Assembly: GCF_020076305.1 (NCBI RefSeq)
Contig: NZ_JAIQXE010000001.1
Span: 186,001-250,000, forward strand
Source of the DNA: Flavihumibacter profundi
GTDB taxonomy: Bacteria; Bacteroidota; Bacteroidia; Chitinophagales; Chitinophagaceae
DNA length: 64,000 nt
Direction: 5' to 3'
The notes beneath the pieces are model-generated. The model saw only the letters and a program-made list of their open reading frames with translations, had not been told where the DNA came from and ran no database searches. Positions 27,828-37,261 of the stretch are shown piece after piece. Made by a program: the position numbers and the translations under genes. Position 1 is the stretch's first letter. Every line of letters starts with the position of its first letter.

Positions 27828-30017
27828 TTAGCGGAGAAACAACATTTCGCGATATTTAGGCAGTGCCCAGAAACTATCATCTACCAGCAATTCCAGTTTA
27901 TCTACTCTGTAACGGATAGCATCGAAGAACGGGGCTTTCACCTGGCTTTCGTAAGCTATAGCCTTGGTGCGGGTATTATCCATTGCATTACAAACCTTGC
28001 GGGCCTCAATCATTTTCTCAACCAGGTCGCTCAGGGCATTAATATGCTCGCTGATCTTTTCCAGAATTTGTTTCTGGTTACTGTATGAACCATCGTTCAG
28101 GCCGATTTCTTTCAGTCCCTTGATATTATTGATCAGAATATTCTGGTATTTGATTGCAGCAGGCAATACATGGCTTGTGCAAAGTTCACCCATGATGCGG
28201 GCTTCGATCTGAACACGCTTAATATATTTCTCAAGTTCAATTTCATGGCGTGCTTCCAGTTCTACGTGAGTAAGCACGTCATTGCTTTCAAACAGGTGCT
28301 TTGATTTTTCAGTAACCATTGCATCGAGTGCCAGGGGAGTGGTTTTAACATTCGGTAAACCACGTCTTTCCGCTTCTTTCTGCCATGCTTCACTATAGCC
28401 ATCACCTTCGAACAATACTTTTTCGCTGGCTACGATATACTCACGAAGCACATGCATAATGGCTATCTCTTTCTTATCACCTTTTTCGATCTGGGCATCA
28501 ACATCTTTTTTGAATTGCTTCAGAGTATCTGCAAGGATAGTATTCAGAACGGTCATCGGATTGGCGCAGTTAGCGGTTGAACCCACTGCGCGGAATTCGA
28601 ATTTATTACCGGTGAAAGCGAAAGGGGAAGTCCTGTTACGGTCGGTATTATCCAGCAACAGTTCAGGAATGCTGCGGTGTAAATCGAGTTTTAGAATGGC
28701 TTCATCCTGCTCATCAAATTTATCACCAACCCTTTCTTTCACTTCTGCGAGAACATTACTCAGGTACTGGCCAATGAATACGGAAATGATTGCCGGAGGA
28801 GCTTCGTTTGCACCCAAACGGTGATCATTACCTGCAGATGCAATAGAAGCACGCAATACTTCTGCATAATCATGTACTGCTTTAATGGTATTCACAAAGA
28901 AAGTCAGGAACATGAGGTTGGTCTTGGGTGTCTTGCCTGGAGCCAGCAGGTTAACGCCGGTATCAGTAGACATACTCCAGTTGTTGTGCTTTCCACTACC
29001 GTTGATGCCGGCGAATGGTTTTTCATGCAGCAACACGCGCAATTTGTGGCGGCGGGCAACGCGGTCCATAACATCCATCAGCAAGGTATTGTGGTCGACA
29101 GCAACACTCACTTCTTCAAAAATTGGTGCACACTCAAACTGTGCAGGGGCAACTTCATTGTGACGGGTTCTTAAGGGAATACCCAGTTTATACGATTCAT
29201 TTTCGAAATCACGCATGAAAGCATAGATGCGTTCCGGAATAGAACCAAAATAATGGTCTTCCAGTTGCTGTCCTTTTGCAGGCGCATGTCCAAATACGGT
29301 ACGGCCACTTAGTACGAGATCCGGACGTGCATTGAACATCGCTTCATCCACTACAAAATATTCCTGCTCCCATCCAAGGGTTGCAGATACACGGTTAACA
29401 TTCTTATCAAAGTAATTGGCAACTTCAACAGCATGTTTATTAAGGGCTTCAAGTGATTTCAGCAAAGGTGCTTTATAGTCGAGGGTTTCACCAGTATAAG
29501 AAACAAAAATGGTAGGCACACATAAAGTTTTACCCTCGCCGATTTCCATAATGAAGGCCGGAGAAGAAGGATCCCATGCAGTATAACCACGTGCCTCAAA
29601 AGTTGCACGGATACCACCACTTGGGAAAGAAGAAGCATCTGGTTCCTGCTGGATCAATGCTGCCCCGTCAAACTCTTCAATAGCTGTGCCATCACCTTTC
29701 AATGTGAAGAATGAATCATGCTTTTCTGCAGTTGTACCAGTAAGTGGCTGGAACCAGTGTGTATAGTGGGTAACACCTTTGGTTTCTGCCCACTGGCGAA
29801 TGCCGGCGGCAATTTGGTTAGCTACTGTGCGGTCAATTTTCTTTCCGCCCTTGATAGAAGCAACAAGGCTTTTATAAGCTTCGTCGCTCAGAAACGCCCT
29901 TGCTTTTTGCAGGGTGAATACGTTTTCTCCAAATAAGGCAGTGATTTTAGTCGACCCTACAGGAGGGACGGCCTTAGGTTGATTGATGTTGTTGAGAGCA
30001 TTGAAACGTAGTGACAT
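27828..30017 (-). CDS. glnN: Glutamine synthetase type III
   Basis: This is a 729-residue glutamine synthetase of the type III (GSIII) class, the large hexameric or dodecameric form typical of Bacteroidota and some cyanobacteria, which ligates ammonia to glutamate. The N-terminal region precedes the catalytic core, with FMRDFENESYKLGIPLRTRHNE (here given only in outline), EVAPAQFECAP, NGSGKHNNWS and the NRTSPFAFTGNKFEFR block. A long C-terminal helical extension is normal for GSIII. The family length is about 700-730, so the gene is complete. A promoter must lie in the 132 nt upstream (30018-30149). No glnB or amtB gene is adjacent. Confidence 0.96.
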   Translation of the reverse strand: MSLRFNALNNINQPKAVPPVGSTKITALFGENVFTLQKARAFLSDEAYKSLVASIKGGKKIDRTVANQIAAGIRQWAETKGVTHYTHWFQPLTGTTAEKHDSFFTLKGDGTAIEEFDGAALIQQEPDASSFPSGGIRATFEARGYTAWDPSSPAFIMEIGEGKTLCVPTIFVSYTGETLDYKAPLLKSLEALNKHAVEVANYFDKNVNRVSATLGWEQEYFVVDEAMFNARPDLVLSGRTVFGHAPAKGQQLEDHYFGSIPERIYAFMRDFENESYKLGIPLRTRHNEVAPAQFECAPIFEEVSVAVDHNTLLMDVMDRVARRHKLRVLLHEKPFAGINGSGKHNNWSMSTDTGVNLLAPGKTPKTNLMFLTFFVNTIKAVHDYAEVLRASIASAGNDHRLGANEAPPAIISVFIGQYLSNVLAEVKERVGDKFDEQDEAILKLDLHRSIPELLLDNTDRNRTSPFAFTGNKFEFRAVGSTANCANPMTVLNTILADTLKQFKKDVDAQIEKGDKKEIAIMHVLREYIVASEKVLFEGDGYSEAWQKEAERRGLPNVKTTPLALDAMVTEKSKHLFESNDVLTHVELEARHEIELEKYIKRVQIEARIMGELCTSHVLPAAIKYQNILINNIKGLKEIGLNDGSYSNQKQILEKISEHINALSDLVEKMIEARKVCNAMDNTRTKAIAYESQVKAPFFDAIRYRVDKLELLVDDSFWALPKYREMLFLR

Positions 30018-30149
30018 TATGCATTATTTTTAGCTGTGCAAATATTGGTAAATAACAGAATTTATAAATTATAAACCCTGTTTTTATCAAGTTTCCGCTA
30101 AGTTGAGCAAAAAAATGATACAATTCTTCCTAATTAACTTAGAATTAGT

Positions 30150-31484
30150 TCAAATTACCTTCTTTTTATAAACATTAAAATAATTGTAATTTGATATATC
30201 TCCTGCCATTATCCCAAGACTTCCGATTATTAGTAAGCAAAGCTCCGGAATTGCCCGGTACCGTACTAAAGCACCAGGGAAGGGAATTGTATAACCTATT
30301 GACAGATATGTACTTATGCTTATAGCTAAAATTGCCCTGAAAATACTTTCAGGGGGTATGCTTTTCTTATCACTATAATATTTAAAAAGTATTGCTAAAA
30401 AAAGACATATTAAAAAAATATTTTGTATAACCATGAGGTATTGGAGTATCCCGGTTGCCTGCCAGGGGTAAGGACGAAAAACTGTGTTATCAATTGCCCC
30501 GGGCAATGCCTTAATAAAACTGATTGGTTTGGCATTTAAGGTATCTATTGCAACCCGGGTCCTGCCATGAAGGACAAAAAACTCTGCCTGCCTGTGGGCT
30601 ACGGTCTCTGGCAAATTGAATGGGGCCGGAAAAATAGTAGTTATAAAGAAGAATAATATGGCAATTGCATACACCAGGCCAAAAGCTTTTTTCGGGTTCC
30701 ATTTTTTTCCTTCTGCAAGCCACCATGCAGCATATGCGGGTATAAATAATGCGGCAAATGGAGGTCGAATGATGGACATCCCTAACCAGCCCAGAAGAAA
30801 ACCGAGAGCGGTTATCCTATTCTGTTTAATCAGCCAGCGGTCAAACTGCCAAAGGGACATACTAAAAAATAAAAACAGTAACCCGTCACTCCTGATGCCA
30901 CTCAGCCAAAACAGGATTGGCGGGTATAGGAATATGATCAGGAATAATACATTCGCCAAATATGGTCTGTGCTTTGAAATTACCTGGTATAGCCAGAAAT
31001 GTCCCCAGAATGTTATGGCACTAAAGAAAACTACATTAATATAATAGTTCCCTTTGCTCCATAAATTAGCTATCGCTAAAGGTTTGATCATCAGCGCCAG
31101 TTCCAGTTTCTCCTGAAACAGCCTTAATCCTTTATGTAATCCATTCTGCCCAACCAGGCGTATAAGGTCTATATCTTCGAAAAAATGCCCCGGCCTATTA
31201 ATAAGTTTGTCCATTTCTAAAAGGCTGTCCCCATTGATCATCCAGGTATCATCACCACCATAAAAATGCAAATACAGAAATCCATAAGCAGAACCAGCAA
31301 ATATTTTTGCCATCATTGCAATTAATACCCTCTTCCAGCCAAAGTTTAGATCAGATATTCGGGTGAGCCACCAGGTTAGTACCAGCACAAATGCTAATGC
31401 CAATGCATATCTCAGGTATATCTCCATGTGTTTACGTTGATTTTCCGGTTCAAATCTATACATTTGGGCGTAATGTAGCCCCAT
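30150..31484 (-). CDS. Polytopic membrane protein, possible GT-C-type glycosyltransferase or polymerase
   Basis: This protein has up to 444 residues and about ten membrane segments. The first external loop contains HFYGGDDTW, an acidic pair in the position used by GT-C glycosyltransferases, and a later LSGIRSDGLLFLFF stretch resembles membrane-bound sugar transferases. It sits back to back with a GT4 glycosyltransferase gene, which supports a role in surface-glycan synthesis. I do not recognise a named family. The first ATG is only 4 nt from the divergent gene's ATG; the ATG at 31427 (MEIYLRYAL) is a more likely start, directly before the first helix. Confidence 0.6.
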   Translation of the reverse strand: MGLHYAQMYRFEPENQRKHMEIYLRYALALAFVLVLTWWLTRISDLNFGWKRVLIAMMAKIFAGSAYGFLYLHFYGGDDTWMINGDSLLEMDKLINRPGHFFEDIDLIRLVGQNGLHKGLRLFQEKLELALMIKPLAIANLWSKGNYYINVVFFSAITFWGHFWLYQVISKHRPYLANVLFLIIFLYPPILFWLSGIRSDGLLFLFFSMSLWQFDRWLIKQNRITALGFLLGWLGMSIIRPPFAALFIPAYAAWWLAEGKKWNPKKAFGLVYAIAILFFFITTIFPAPFNLPETVAHRQAEFFVLHGRTRVAIDTLNAKPISFIKALPGAIDNTVFRPYPWQATGILQYLMVIQNIFLICLFLAILFKYYSDKKSIPPESIFRAILAISISTYLSIGYTIPFPGALVRYRAIPELCLLIIGSLGIMAGDISNYNYFNVYKKKVI

Positions 31485-31488
31485 ATCA

Positions 31489-32622
31489 ATGAGAGCATCC
31501 CCGCTGAATCTAATTGCCTTTGTATCTAATAACAGCTGGTCAGTTTATAATTTCAGGCTTGATATTATCCGTTACCTGCAAAGCCAGGGGTTTTCCATTA
31601 TGGTGATTGCTCCGACTGATGATTTCAGTAAACTGCTTACCAGTGAAGGTTGTTTGCATGTGCCGGTTTCTTTTAATAACAGGTCTGCCAATCCGGTTTC
31701 AGATTTCCGATTATACCGCAGGTTGAAAAAGATTTATATACAGTATAAGCCCAAACTGATTTTTCATTTTGTAGCAAAGCCTAATATATATGGTACCCTC
31801 GCTGCCGGCTCGCTGGGCATTCCTTCTGTTGCAGTTATAACCGGACTTGGTTATGCTTTTGACAGGCAAAACTGGTTGCTGTTTATTGTTAAGGGATTGT
31901 ATAAACTTGGACTTAGAAAAGCAATCGAAACCTGGTTTCTCAATGCTGACGACGCAACTTTTTTTGTACAGGAAAAACTGGTTCTGCCGGAAAAGGTCAA
32001 AATATTGCCTGGAGAAGGAGTAGATACAAAGTATTTCAAAAGGTCTGCAATTGCTGAAAAAAAAACCGGCGGCAATTTTATATTTATAATGAGCTGCCGT
32101 ATGCTGAAAAGCAAGGGAGTATGCGTATATGCACAGGCGGCAAGGATTTTAAGACAGAAAGGATACAGGTTTGAATGTCACCTGATGGGTGCTTTCGAAG
32201 AAGCTCATCCCGATTCGATTGCAAAAGAGGAACTGGATGGCTGGGTAAAATCAGGACTTATTAGGTATCTTGGTTTTGCAAAAGATGTTCGGCCTTACCT
32301 CCAGGGTGCCGATTGCTGCCTGCTGCCTTCCTTTTACCATGAAGGTGTCCCCAGGAGTCTTATGGAAGCTGCCAGTATGGAATTGCCTGTCATAACCACG
32401 AGGAATACCGGATGCAAAGAACTGGTGCTGGAAAACATTAGCGGATACCTGTGTGAGCAACGCAATGCTGAAGACCTTGCAGAAAAAATGGAAAAGGTAA
32501 TGAGATTGCCTGTCGCAGGCAGAATGGAAATGGGCTATCATGGCAGGCAGTTGATGATCAATAAGTTTGATGTATCGCACGTAATTAAGTTTTATGCCAG
32601 CGTAGTCGCAGCACAATTTTAA
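31489..32622 (+). CDS. GT4-type glycosyltransferase
   Basis: This is a 377-residue GT-B fold glycosyltransferase. The N-terminal domain starts with LNLIAFVSNNSWSVYNFRL, the usual first strand and loop of wlb/pgl-type enzymes, and the C-terminal domain has the donor-binding motif FYHEGVPRSLMEAA with Glu residues spaced as in GT4. It likely adds a sugar to a lipid-linked glycan intermediate at the cytoplasmic face. It is divergent from the polytopic membrane protein with only 4 nt between the annotated starts, so promoters probably lie inside the opposing gene ends or a later start is used. Confidence 0.85.
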   Translation: MRASPLNLIAFVSNNSWSVYNFRLDIIRYLQSQGFSIMVIAPTDDFSKLLTSEGCLHVPVSFNNRSANPVSDFRLYRRLKKIYIQYKPKLIFHFVAKPNIYGTLAAGSLGIPSVAVITGLGYAFDRQNWLLFIVKGLYKLGLRKAIETWFLNADDATFFVQEKLVLPEKVKILPGEGVDTKYFKRSAIAEKKTGGNFIFIMSCRMLKSKGVCVYAQAARILRQKGYRFECHLMGAFEEAHPDSIAKEELDGWVKSGLIRYLGFAKDVRPYLQGADCCLLPSFYHEGVPRSLMEAASMELPVITTRNTGCKELVLENISGYLCEQRNAEDLAEKMEKVMRLPVAGRMEMGYHGRQLMINKFDVSHVIKFYASVVAAQF

Positions 32623-32677
32623 ATAGCCCTGTGATTCCCCGGGCTCCTGCTGAAACCATTAAACTGGCTATTCTTTC

Positions 32678-32707
32678 TTGCAGTTTACCCTTCGGGCATT
32701 ACCTTTG
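32678..32707 (+). promoter_or_regulatory. purL promoter
   Basis: TTG (32678-32680) and TACCTTTG (32700-32707) match the Bacteroidota -33 and -7 elements with exactly 19 bp between them. The predicted start leaves a leader of about 23 nt before the ATG at 32737. Confidence 0.7.
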
Positions 32708-32736
32708 CGCTTTCTTACACTATTTGCCTTAGCAAC

Positions 32737-34968
32737 ATGGAAATAACCGTTAAAACAGCCCAGCAACTTCGCCTCACTGAAGAAGAGTTTGAACTTATTA
32801 AGCAGAAATTGGGTCGCACCCCCAATTTTAATGAACTCTGCGCCTTCAGTGGCATGTGGAGTGAACACTGCAGTTATAAAAACTCAATTAAATGGCTGAA
32901 AACCCTGCCCAGGGAAGGTGGAAAAATGCTTGTGGCTGCCGGTGAAGAAAATGCCGGGTTAATGGATATGGGCGATGGCTATGGGGTAGTATTTAAAATT
33001 GAAAGCCATAACCACCCCTCAGCAATTGAACCTTTCCAGGGCGCGGCAACAGGTGTAGGAGGTATTCACCGCGACATTTTTACGATGGGGGCAAGACCCA
33101 TAGCCGCCTTGAATTCCCTGCGGTTCGGCAACCTTACTGAGGCTAAAACCCAACACCTGCTTGCAGGAATCGTACATGGTATTGGCCACTATGGTAACTG
33201 TTTTGGCGTTCCGACTGTTGGTGGCGAAATATATTTCGAGCCCTGTTACCATACCAACCCCCTTGTTAATGCTATGAGTGTGGGTATCGTAAAAGCCGGG
33301 GGTACTGTTAGTGCAACTGCCGAAGGTACTGGCAATCCCGTTCTTTTTGTTGGTTCTGCAACCGGCAAAGATGGTATTGGTGGAGCATCCTTCGCTTCTG
33401 CGGATATTACAGCCGAAAGTGCTGAAGAGCTGCCGGCTGTCCAGGTTGGTGACCCCTTCCAGGAGAAAAAACTGCTTGAAGCCTGCCTGGAAGTAATCAA
33501 AACAGGTACCGTTGTAGGTATGCAGGACATGGGGGCGGCAGGTATTATCTGCTCAACTGCTGAAATGAGCGCAAAAGGTGGCGTGGGTATGCGGATTGAC
33601 CTTGATAAAGTGCCCACCCGGCAAAAGAATATGAAGACCTGGGAACTTCTATTAAGCGAAAGCCAGGAGCGGATGCTGATGGTAGTGGAAAAAGGAAAGG
33701 AAGCTGTTGTAGAAGCCATTTTTGAAAAATGGGACCTGCCCTGTGCAGTTATTGGGGAAGTAACCGACGACAAATTGCTACGGTTCTATATGAATGGTGA
33801 ACTGGAAGCATCCATACCTGCATATGAACTGGTGCTGGGCGGTGGTGCACCGCAGTATGACCGCCAATATGAAACTCCGGCATATTTCGAAAAAATTGCC
33901 GCATTCGACCCCGCCGCTATACCGGTTCCCACTAATTTCAAAGGGATTGCTGAAAAAATTGTGGAAATCCCAAATATTGCCTCCAAACGTTGGGTATATA
34001 CCCAGTATGACAGCATGGTGGGTACAGGGAATACATCTACCAACGCGCCAAGTGATGCAGCAGTAGTACTGGCAAAGCCAAGCAATAAAGCTCTGGCGAT
34101 AACTACCGATTGTAATAGCCGCTATGTATACGCCGACCCTTATAAAGGGGCAATGATAGCTGTTGCTGAAGCAGCCCGGAATATTGTTTGTAGTGGTGGT
34201 GAACCACTTGGTGTGACCAATTGCCTGAATTTCGGAAACCCTTATGACCCTCAGGTATACTACCAGTTTGTTCATGCCATAAAAGGAATGGGCGAGGCCT
34301 GCCGTCGCTTTAATACTCCTGTTACAGGCGGTAATGTAAGCTTCTATAACCAGCACCCTGCCGGTGCAGTTTACCCGACACCTACAATTGGAATGGTGGG
34401 TTTACTGGAGAAACCGGACAATAAAATGACCCTTAATTTTAAAGCTGCCGGAGACCTGGTTTACCTTGTTGGGAAAGCTTCAAATGATATAAATAGTTCT
34501 GAATACCTGCATAAAATTATGGGTGTTGAATTTTCTCCAGTTCCTTCTTTCGACATTGAAGAGGAGTTTACTTTGCAGGAAACTATCAGCAGCCTTATTA
34601 AGCACAAACTAATTGAATCAGCGCACGATATCAGTGAAGGTGGATTGCTGGTAACCTTGCTGGAATCAGGATTCACTTCATCACTGGGCTTCAATATCTC
34701 TACAGATCCGCAAATCAGGAAAGATGCTTTCCTGTTCGGGGAAGCTCAAAGTCGTGTAGTCGTTACTGTTAAACCGGGGCATGTAGCAGCTTTCGAATCT
34801 GCCCTGAAAGGAAAAGTATTCAGCAGGCTGGGAACAGTTACAGATCATGCAATTAATGTTGATGGTGAATCCTGGGGCGATATTTCTGCATGGAAGGAAA
34901 AGTATGATACCGCAATTGAAAAGCTGGTCGCAGCGCACGCAAGCGAACATGCATTAAGTGCGTTATAG
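32737..34968 (+). CDS. purL: Phosphoribosylformylglycinamidine synthase subunit PurL
   Basis: This is a 743-residue ATP-dependent synthetase subunit for FGAM formation in purine synthesis. It has the short-form PurL length, which requires separate PurS and PurQ (glutaminase) partners, and neither is nearby. The conserved ESHNHPSAIEPFQGAATG region, a central GKDGIGGASFAS glycine loop, CSTAEMSAKGGVGM and the second half repeat NCLNFGNP are visible. Sequence and length are intact. The promoter at 32678-32707 serves it. hldD follows after 30 nt and may be cotranscribed. Confidence 0.96.
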   Translation: MEITVKTAQQLRLTEEEFELIKQKLGRTPNFNELCAFSGMWSEHCSYKNSIKWLKTLPREGGKMLVAAGEENAGLMDMGDGYGVVFKIESHNHPSAIEPFQGAATGVGGIHRDIFTMGARPIAALNSLRFGNLTEAKTQHLLAGIVHGIGHYGNCFGVPTVGGEIYFEPCYHTNPLVNAMSVGIVKAGGTVSATAEGTGNPVLFVGSATGKDGIGGASFASADITAESAEELPAVQVGDPFQEKKLLEACLEVIKTGTVVGMQDMGAAGIICSTAEMSAKGGVGMRIDLDKVPTRQKNMKTWELLLSESQERMLMVVEKGKEAVVEAIFEKWDLPCAVIGEVTDDKLLRFYMNGELEASIPAYELVLGGGAPQYDRQYETPAYFEKIAAFDPAAIPVPTNFKGIAEKIVEIPNIASKRWVYTQYDSMVGTGNTSTNAPSDAAVVLAKPSNKALAITTDCNSRYVYADPYKGAMIAVAEAARNIVCSGGEPLGVTNCLNFGNPYDPQVYYQFVHAIKGMGEACRRFNTPVTGGNVSFYNQHPAGAVYPTPTIGMVGLLEKPDNKMTLNFKAAGDLVYLVGKASNDINSSEYLHKIMGVEFSPVPSFDIEEEFTLQETISSLIKHKLIESAHDISEGGLLVTLLESGFTSSLGFNISTDPQIRKDAFLFGEAQSRVVVTVKPGHVAAFESALKGKVFSRLGTVTDHAINVDGESWGDISAWKEKYDTAIEKLVAAHASEHALSAL

Positions 34969-34998
34969 TAAATACTCTCGTTCCCCTAACTTTATGCC

Positions 34999-35979
34999 AT
35001 GGAAAAAAATTCGGTCATTGTAGTAACCGGAGCTGCTGGTTTTATCGGCAGTTGCCTCGTTGGTTTTTTGAACCTTAAAGGATTTAATAATCTTATCCTT
35101 GTAGATGATTTTACTAAGCTACAAAAAGAACCGAACCTGAATGGGAAGCTATTCTTGCGTAAAGTGGAAAGATCCGTTTTTTTTGAATGGCTCAATAAGC
35201 ATAAACCTAAAATTGATTTTGTATTTCATATCGGAGCCCGAACAGATACCACCGAATTTAATTATGCCATCCACCAGGAATTAAATGTTGTATATTCCCA
35301 GAAAATCTGGAACTATTGTTCTATATGGAATGTACCAATGGTGTACGCATCTTCAGCTGCAACTTATGGTGCAGGTGAACTCGGGTACGACGATAAGCAT
35401 GAACTTTCTTTTAGTCTCCAGCCACTGAATCCTTACGGTGTTTCAAAAAATGAATTTGACAAGTGGGTGCTTCACGAAGACTGCCATCCGCCCTTTTGGG
35501 CAGGTTTGAAATTTTTCAATGTATATGGCCCCAATGAGTATCATAAAGGCAGGATGGCCAGTGTAATCTGGCACTCTTTTAACCAGATCCGGGAATCAGG
35601 AAAGGTGAAACTGTTCCGTTCCCACCGGCCAGATTTTAAGGACGGACAGCAATTGCGGGATTTTATTTATGTTAAAGATGTGATCAAGGTATGTTACTGG
35701 CTTATGGAAAACCAGCCTGATTCAGGGATATATAACCTGGGCACTGGTAAAGCCCGGGCCTTTGAAGACCTTGTAAAAGCAACTTTTCAAGGACTTGACC
35801 TTCCACCCGTTATTGAATTTATTGATATGCCAGAGGATATCCGCGACAAATACCAGTATTTTACTGAAGCTAATATGGATAAACTCAGGCAAGCCGGGTA
35901 TACTGAACAGTTTTACAGCCTTGAGCATGGGGTAGATGATTATGTGCGGAACTACTTAGCTTCAGGTAAATTCTATTAA
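34999..35979 (+). CDS. hldD: ADP-L-glycero-D-manno-heptose 6-epimerase
   Basis: This is a 326-residue SDR-family epimerase producing the ADP-L-glycero-heptose used in LPS core synthesis. The nucleotide motif TGAAGFIGS lies at the N-terminus, VFHIGARTDTTE and the Ser of YASSAATYG follow, and the catalytic Tyr146 and Lys150 are in YGVSK. Later blocks GLKFFNVYGPNEYHKGRM and RDFIYVKD match HldD/RfaD closely. Length is slightly above the usual 310. It ends at a hairpin terminator (36007-36039). Its position suggests a purL-hldD transcript. Confidence 0.93.
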   Translation: MEKNSVIVVTGAAGFIGSCLVGFLNLKGFNNLILVDDFTKLQKEPNLNGKLFLRKVERSVFFEWLNKHKPKIDFVFHIGARTDTTEFNYAIHQELNVVYSQKIWNYCSIWNVPMVYASSAATYGAGELGYDDKHELSFSLQPLNPYGVSKNEFDKWVLHEDCHPPFWAGLKFFNVYGPNEYHKGRMASVIWHSFNQIRESGKVKLFRSHRPDFKDGQQLRDFIYVKDVIKVCYWLMENQPDSGIYNLGTGKARAFEDLVKATFQGLDLPPVIEFIDMPEDIRDKYQYFTEANMDKLRQAGYTEQFYSLEHGVDDYVRNYLASGKFY

Positions 35980-36006
35980 TTCATTATATTTATAACTCGA
36001 TTAACT

Positions 36007-36039
36007 GCCATCGCCCTCATTTAGAGTGATGGCTTTTTT
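36007..36039 (+). terminator. Intrinsic terminator after hldD
   Basis: GCCATC (36007-36012) pairs with GATGGC (36028-36033), extended past a small internal loop by CTC/GAG, and is followed by TTTTTTA. The hairpin lies 27 nt after the hldD stop and just before proC. Confidence 0.8.
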
Positions 36040-36050
36040 ATAACAATACT

Positions 36051-36848
36051 ATGAGCAGGAAAATTGCAATTATTGGAGGTGGAAACCTCGGGATTTCAAT
36101 AGCAGAGGGACTTTTGGCTGATGGTTTTACAGATGCTCCAAATATTACTGTAACAAGGAGGAATATTTCATTGCTGCAGCCTCTTTCAGAAAAAGGCATC
36201 CGGATTTCAAGCGATAATATGCAGGCTGTAAATGACAGTGAAGTAGTGCTTCTCGCTGTTAAACCATTTCAAATCAGGGATATTATCAGGGAAATTGCAC
36301 CTGGTATAGGCAAAAACCATATGCTGATTTCTGTTGTAACAGGAATAAGTCTACAGGATTTGCTGACCGACCTGCCGGTTGGGACCCCGGTTTTCAGGGC
36401 AATGCCCAATACAGCTATTGCCATACGTGAAAGTATGACTTGCATTAGCTATACCCAGGCTGGAAAAGAGCAGATTGCTTGGGTCATTAACCTTTTTAAC
36501 CAACTTGGCAGGGTAGCCCTGATTGATGAAAAACTGATGGATGCAGCCACAGTTCTGGGTGCCTGCGGTACCGCATATGCGATGCGCTATATCAGGGCTA
36601 ATATCCAGGGAGGAATAGAAATTGGCTTTGATGCTGCAACAGCCAGCCTAATTGCCGCCCAAACCGTAAAAGGAGCTGCCGAACTATTGTTGCAGAAAGG
36701 TACCCATCCTGAATATGAAATTGATAAGGTCACTACACCAAAAGGTTGCACTATTGCAGGTTTAAATGAAATGGAACACCAGGGATTCAGTTCATCCCTG
36801 ATAAAAGGGATAACCGCCAGTTTTATAAAAATTAAAAAGGAGCAGTAA
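36051..36848 (+). CDS. proC: Pyrroline-5-carboxylate reductase
   Basis: This is a 265-residue NAD(P)H-dependent enzyme making proline from pyrroline-5-carboxylate. The Rossmann motif IIGGGNLGISIAEGL is near the start, VLLAVKPFQ is in the middle, and the C-terminal dimerisation domain shows the family pattern (GACGTAYAM, DAATASLIAAQTVKGAAELL, TTPKGCTIAGL). Length is normal. It is separated from hldD by a terminator at 36007-36039 and must use its own promoter close to the ATG. Confidence 0.95.
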   Translation: MSRKIAIIGGGNLGISIAEGLLADGFTDAPNITVTRRNISLLQPLSEKGIRISSDNMQAVNDSEVVLLAVKPFQIRDIIREIAPGIGKNHMLISVVTGISLQDLLTDLPVGTPVFRAMPNTAIAIRESMTCISYTQAGKEQIAWVINLFNQLGRVALIDEKLMDAATVLGACGTAYAMRYIRANIQGGIEIGFDAATASLIAAQTVKGAAELLLQKGTHPEYEIDKVTTPKGCTIAGLNEMEHQGFSSSLIKGITASFIKIKKEQ

Positions 36849-37004
36849 TCCCCTGTTTTTTAACATGGGCCTGGCTTAGATAATAATAATGTGGATTATT
36901 TTGCGTTAATATTTAATGTTTTATGATAGACATTTTGGCAAATATTAAAATTTGCGATAATTTGCACCTTGTTTAACCTATATCCAAATACTGAACACCT
37001 GTTT

Positions 37005-37184
37005 ATGAGAAAGAATATTAGCATATGGATATTGTTTATTGAAATGATGGCTATCGTGGTTCTTCACGCCAATAAAAGTAATAGTGACCGGATTAAGGAG
37101 GTTTTATTAAAAAGGAATCAGTCCGGCTTAATAAAAGCAACTCCAATTACTCCCGCGCCAATCGACAAATCGACCTTAAAGTAA
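37005..37184 (+). CDS. Small membrane-anchored or exported peptide
   Basis: This 59-residue frame starts at an ATG preceded by a promoter-like TTTG (36934-36937), N19, then a partial -7 element ending in TTTG (36957-36964). The N-terminus is MRKN followed by a hydrophobic stretch (ISIWILFIEMMAIVVL) and HANKS, so it is either a signal peptide or a single anchor. The rest is Lys/Ser/Pro-rich. A strong terminator (37209-37236) follows. I know of no family. The promoter, start and terminator arrangement supports expression, but coding status remains tentative. Confidence 0.5.
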   Translation: MRKNISIWILFIEMMAIVVLHANKSNSDRIKEVLLKRNQSGLIKATPITPAPIDKSTLK

Positions 37185-37208
37185 AAGCAATAATCACCAA
37201 AAGGAAAA

Positions 37209-37236
37209 ATAGGCATCTGGGAAACCAGATGCCTAT
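37209..37236. terminator. Bidirectional terminator with GAAA loop
   Basis: A perfect 12-bp stem pairs ATAGGCATCTGG (37209-37220) with CCAGATGCCTAT (37225-37236) around a GAAA tetraloop. T-runs follow on both strands, so it ends both the small peptide gene and the convergent dienelactone hydrolase gene. Confidence 0.9.
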
Positions 37237-37261
37237 TCATTTTTATATCAATCCTTGCCTG

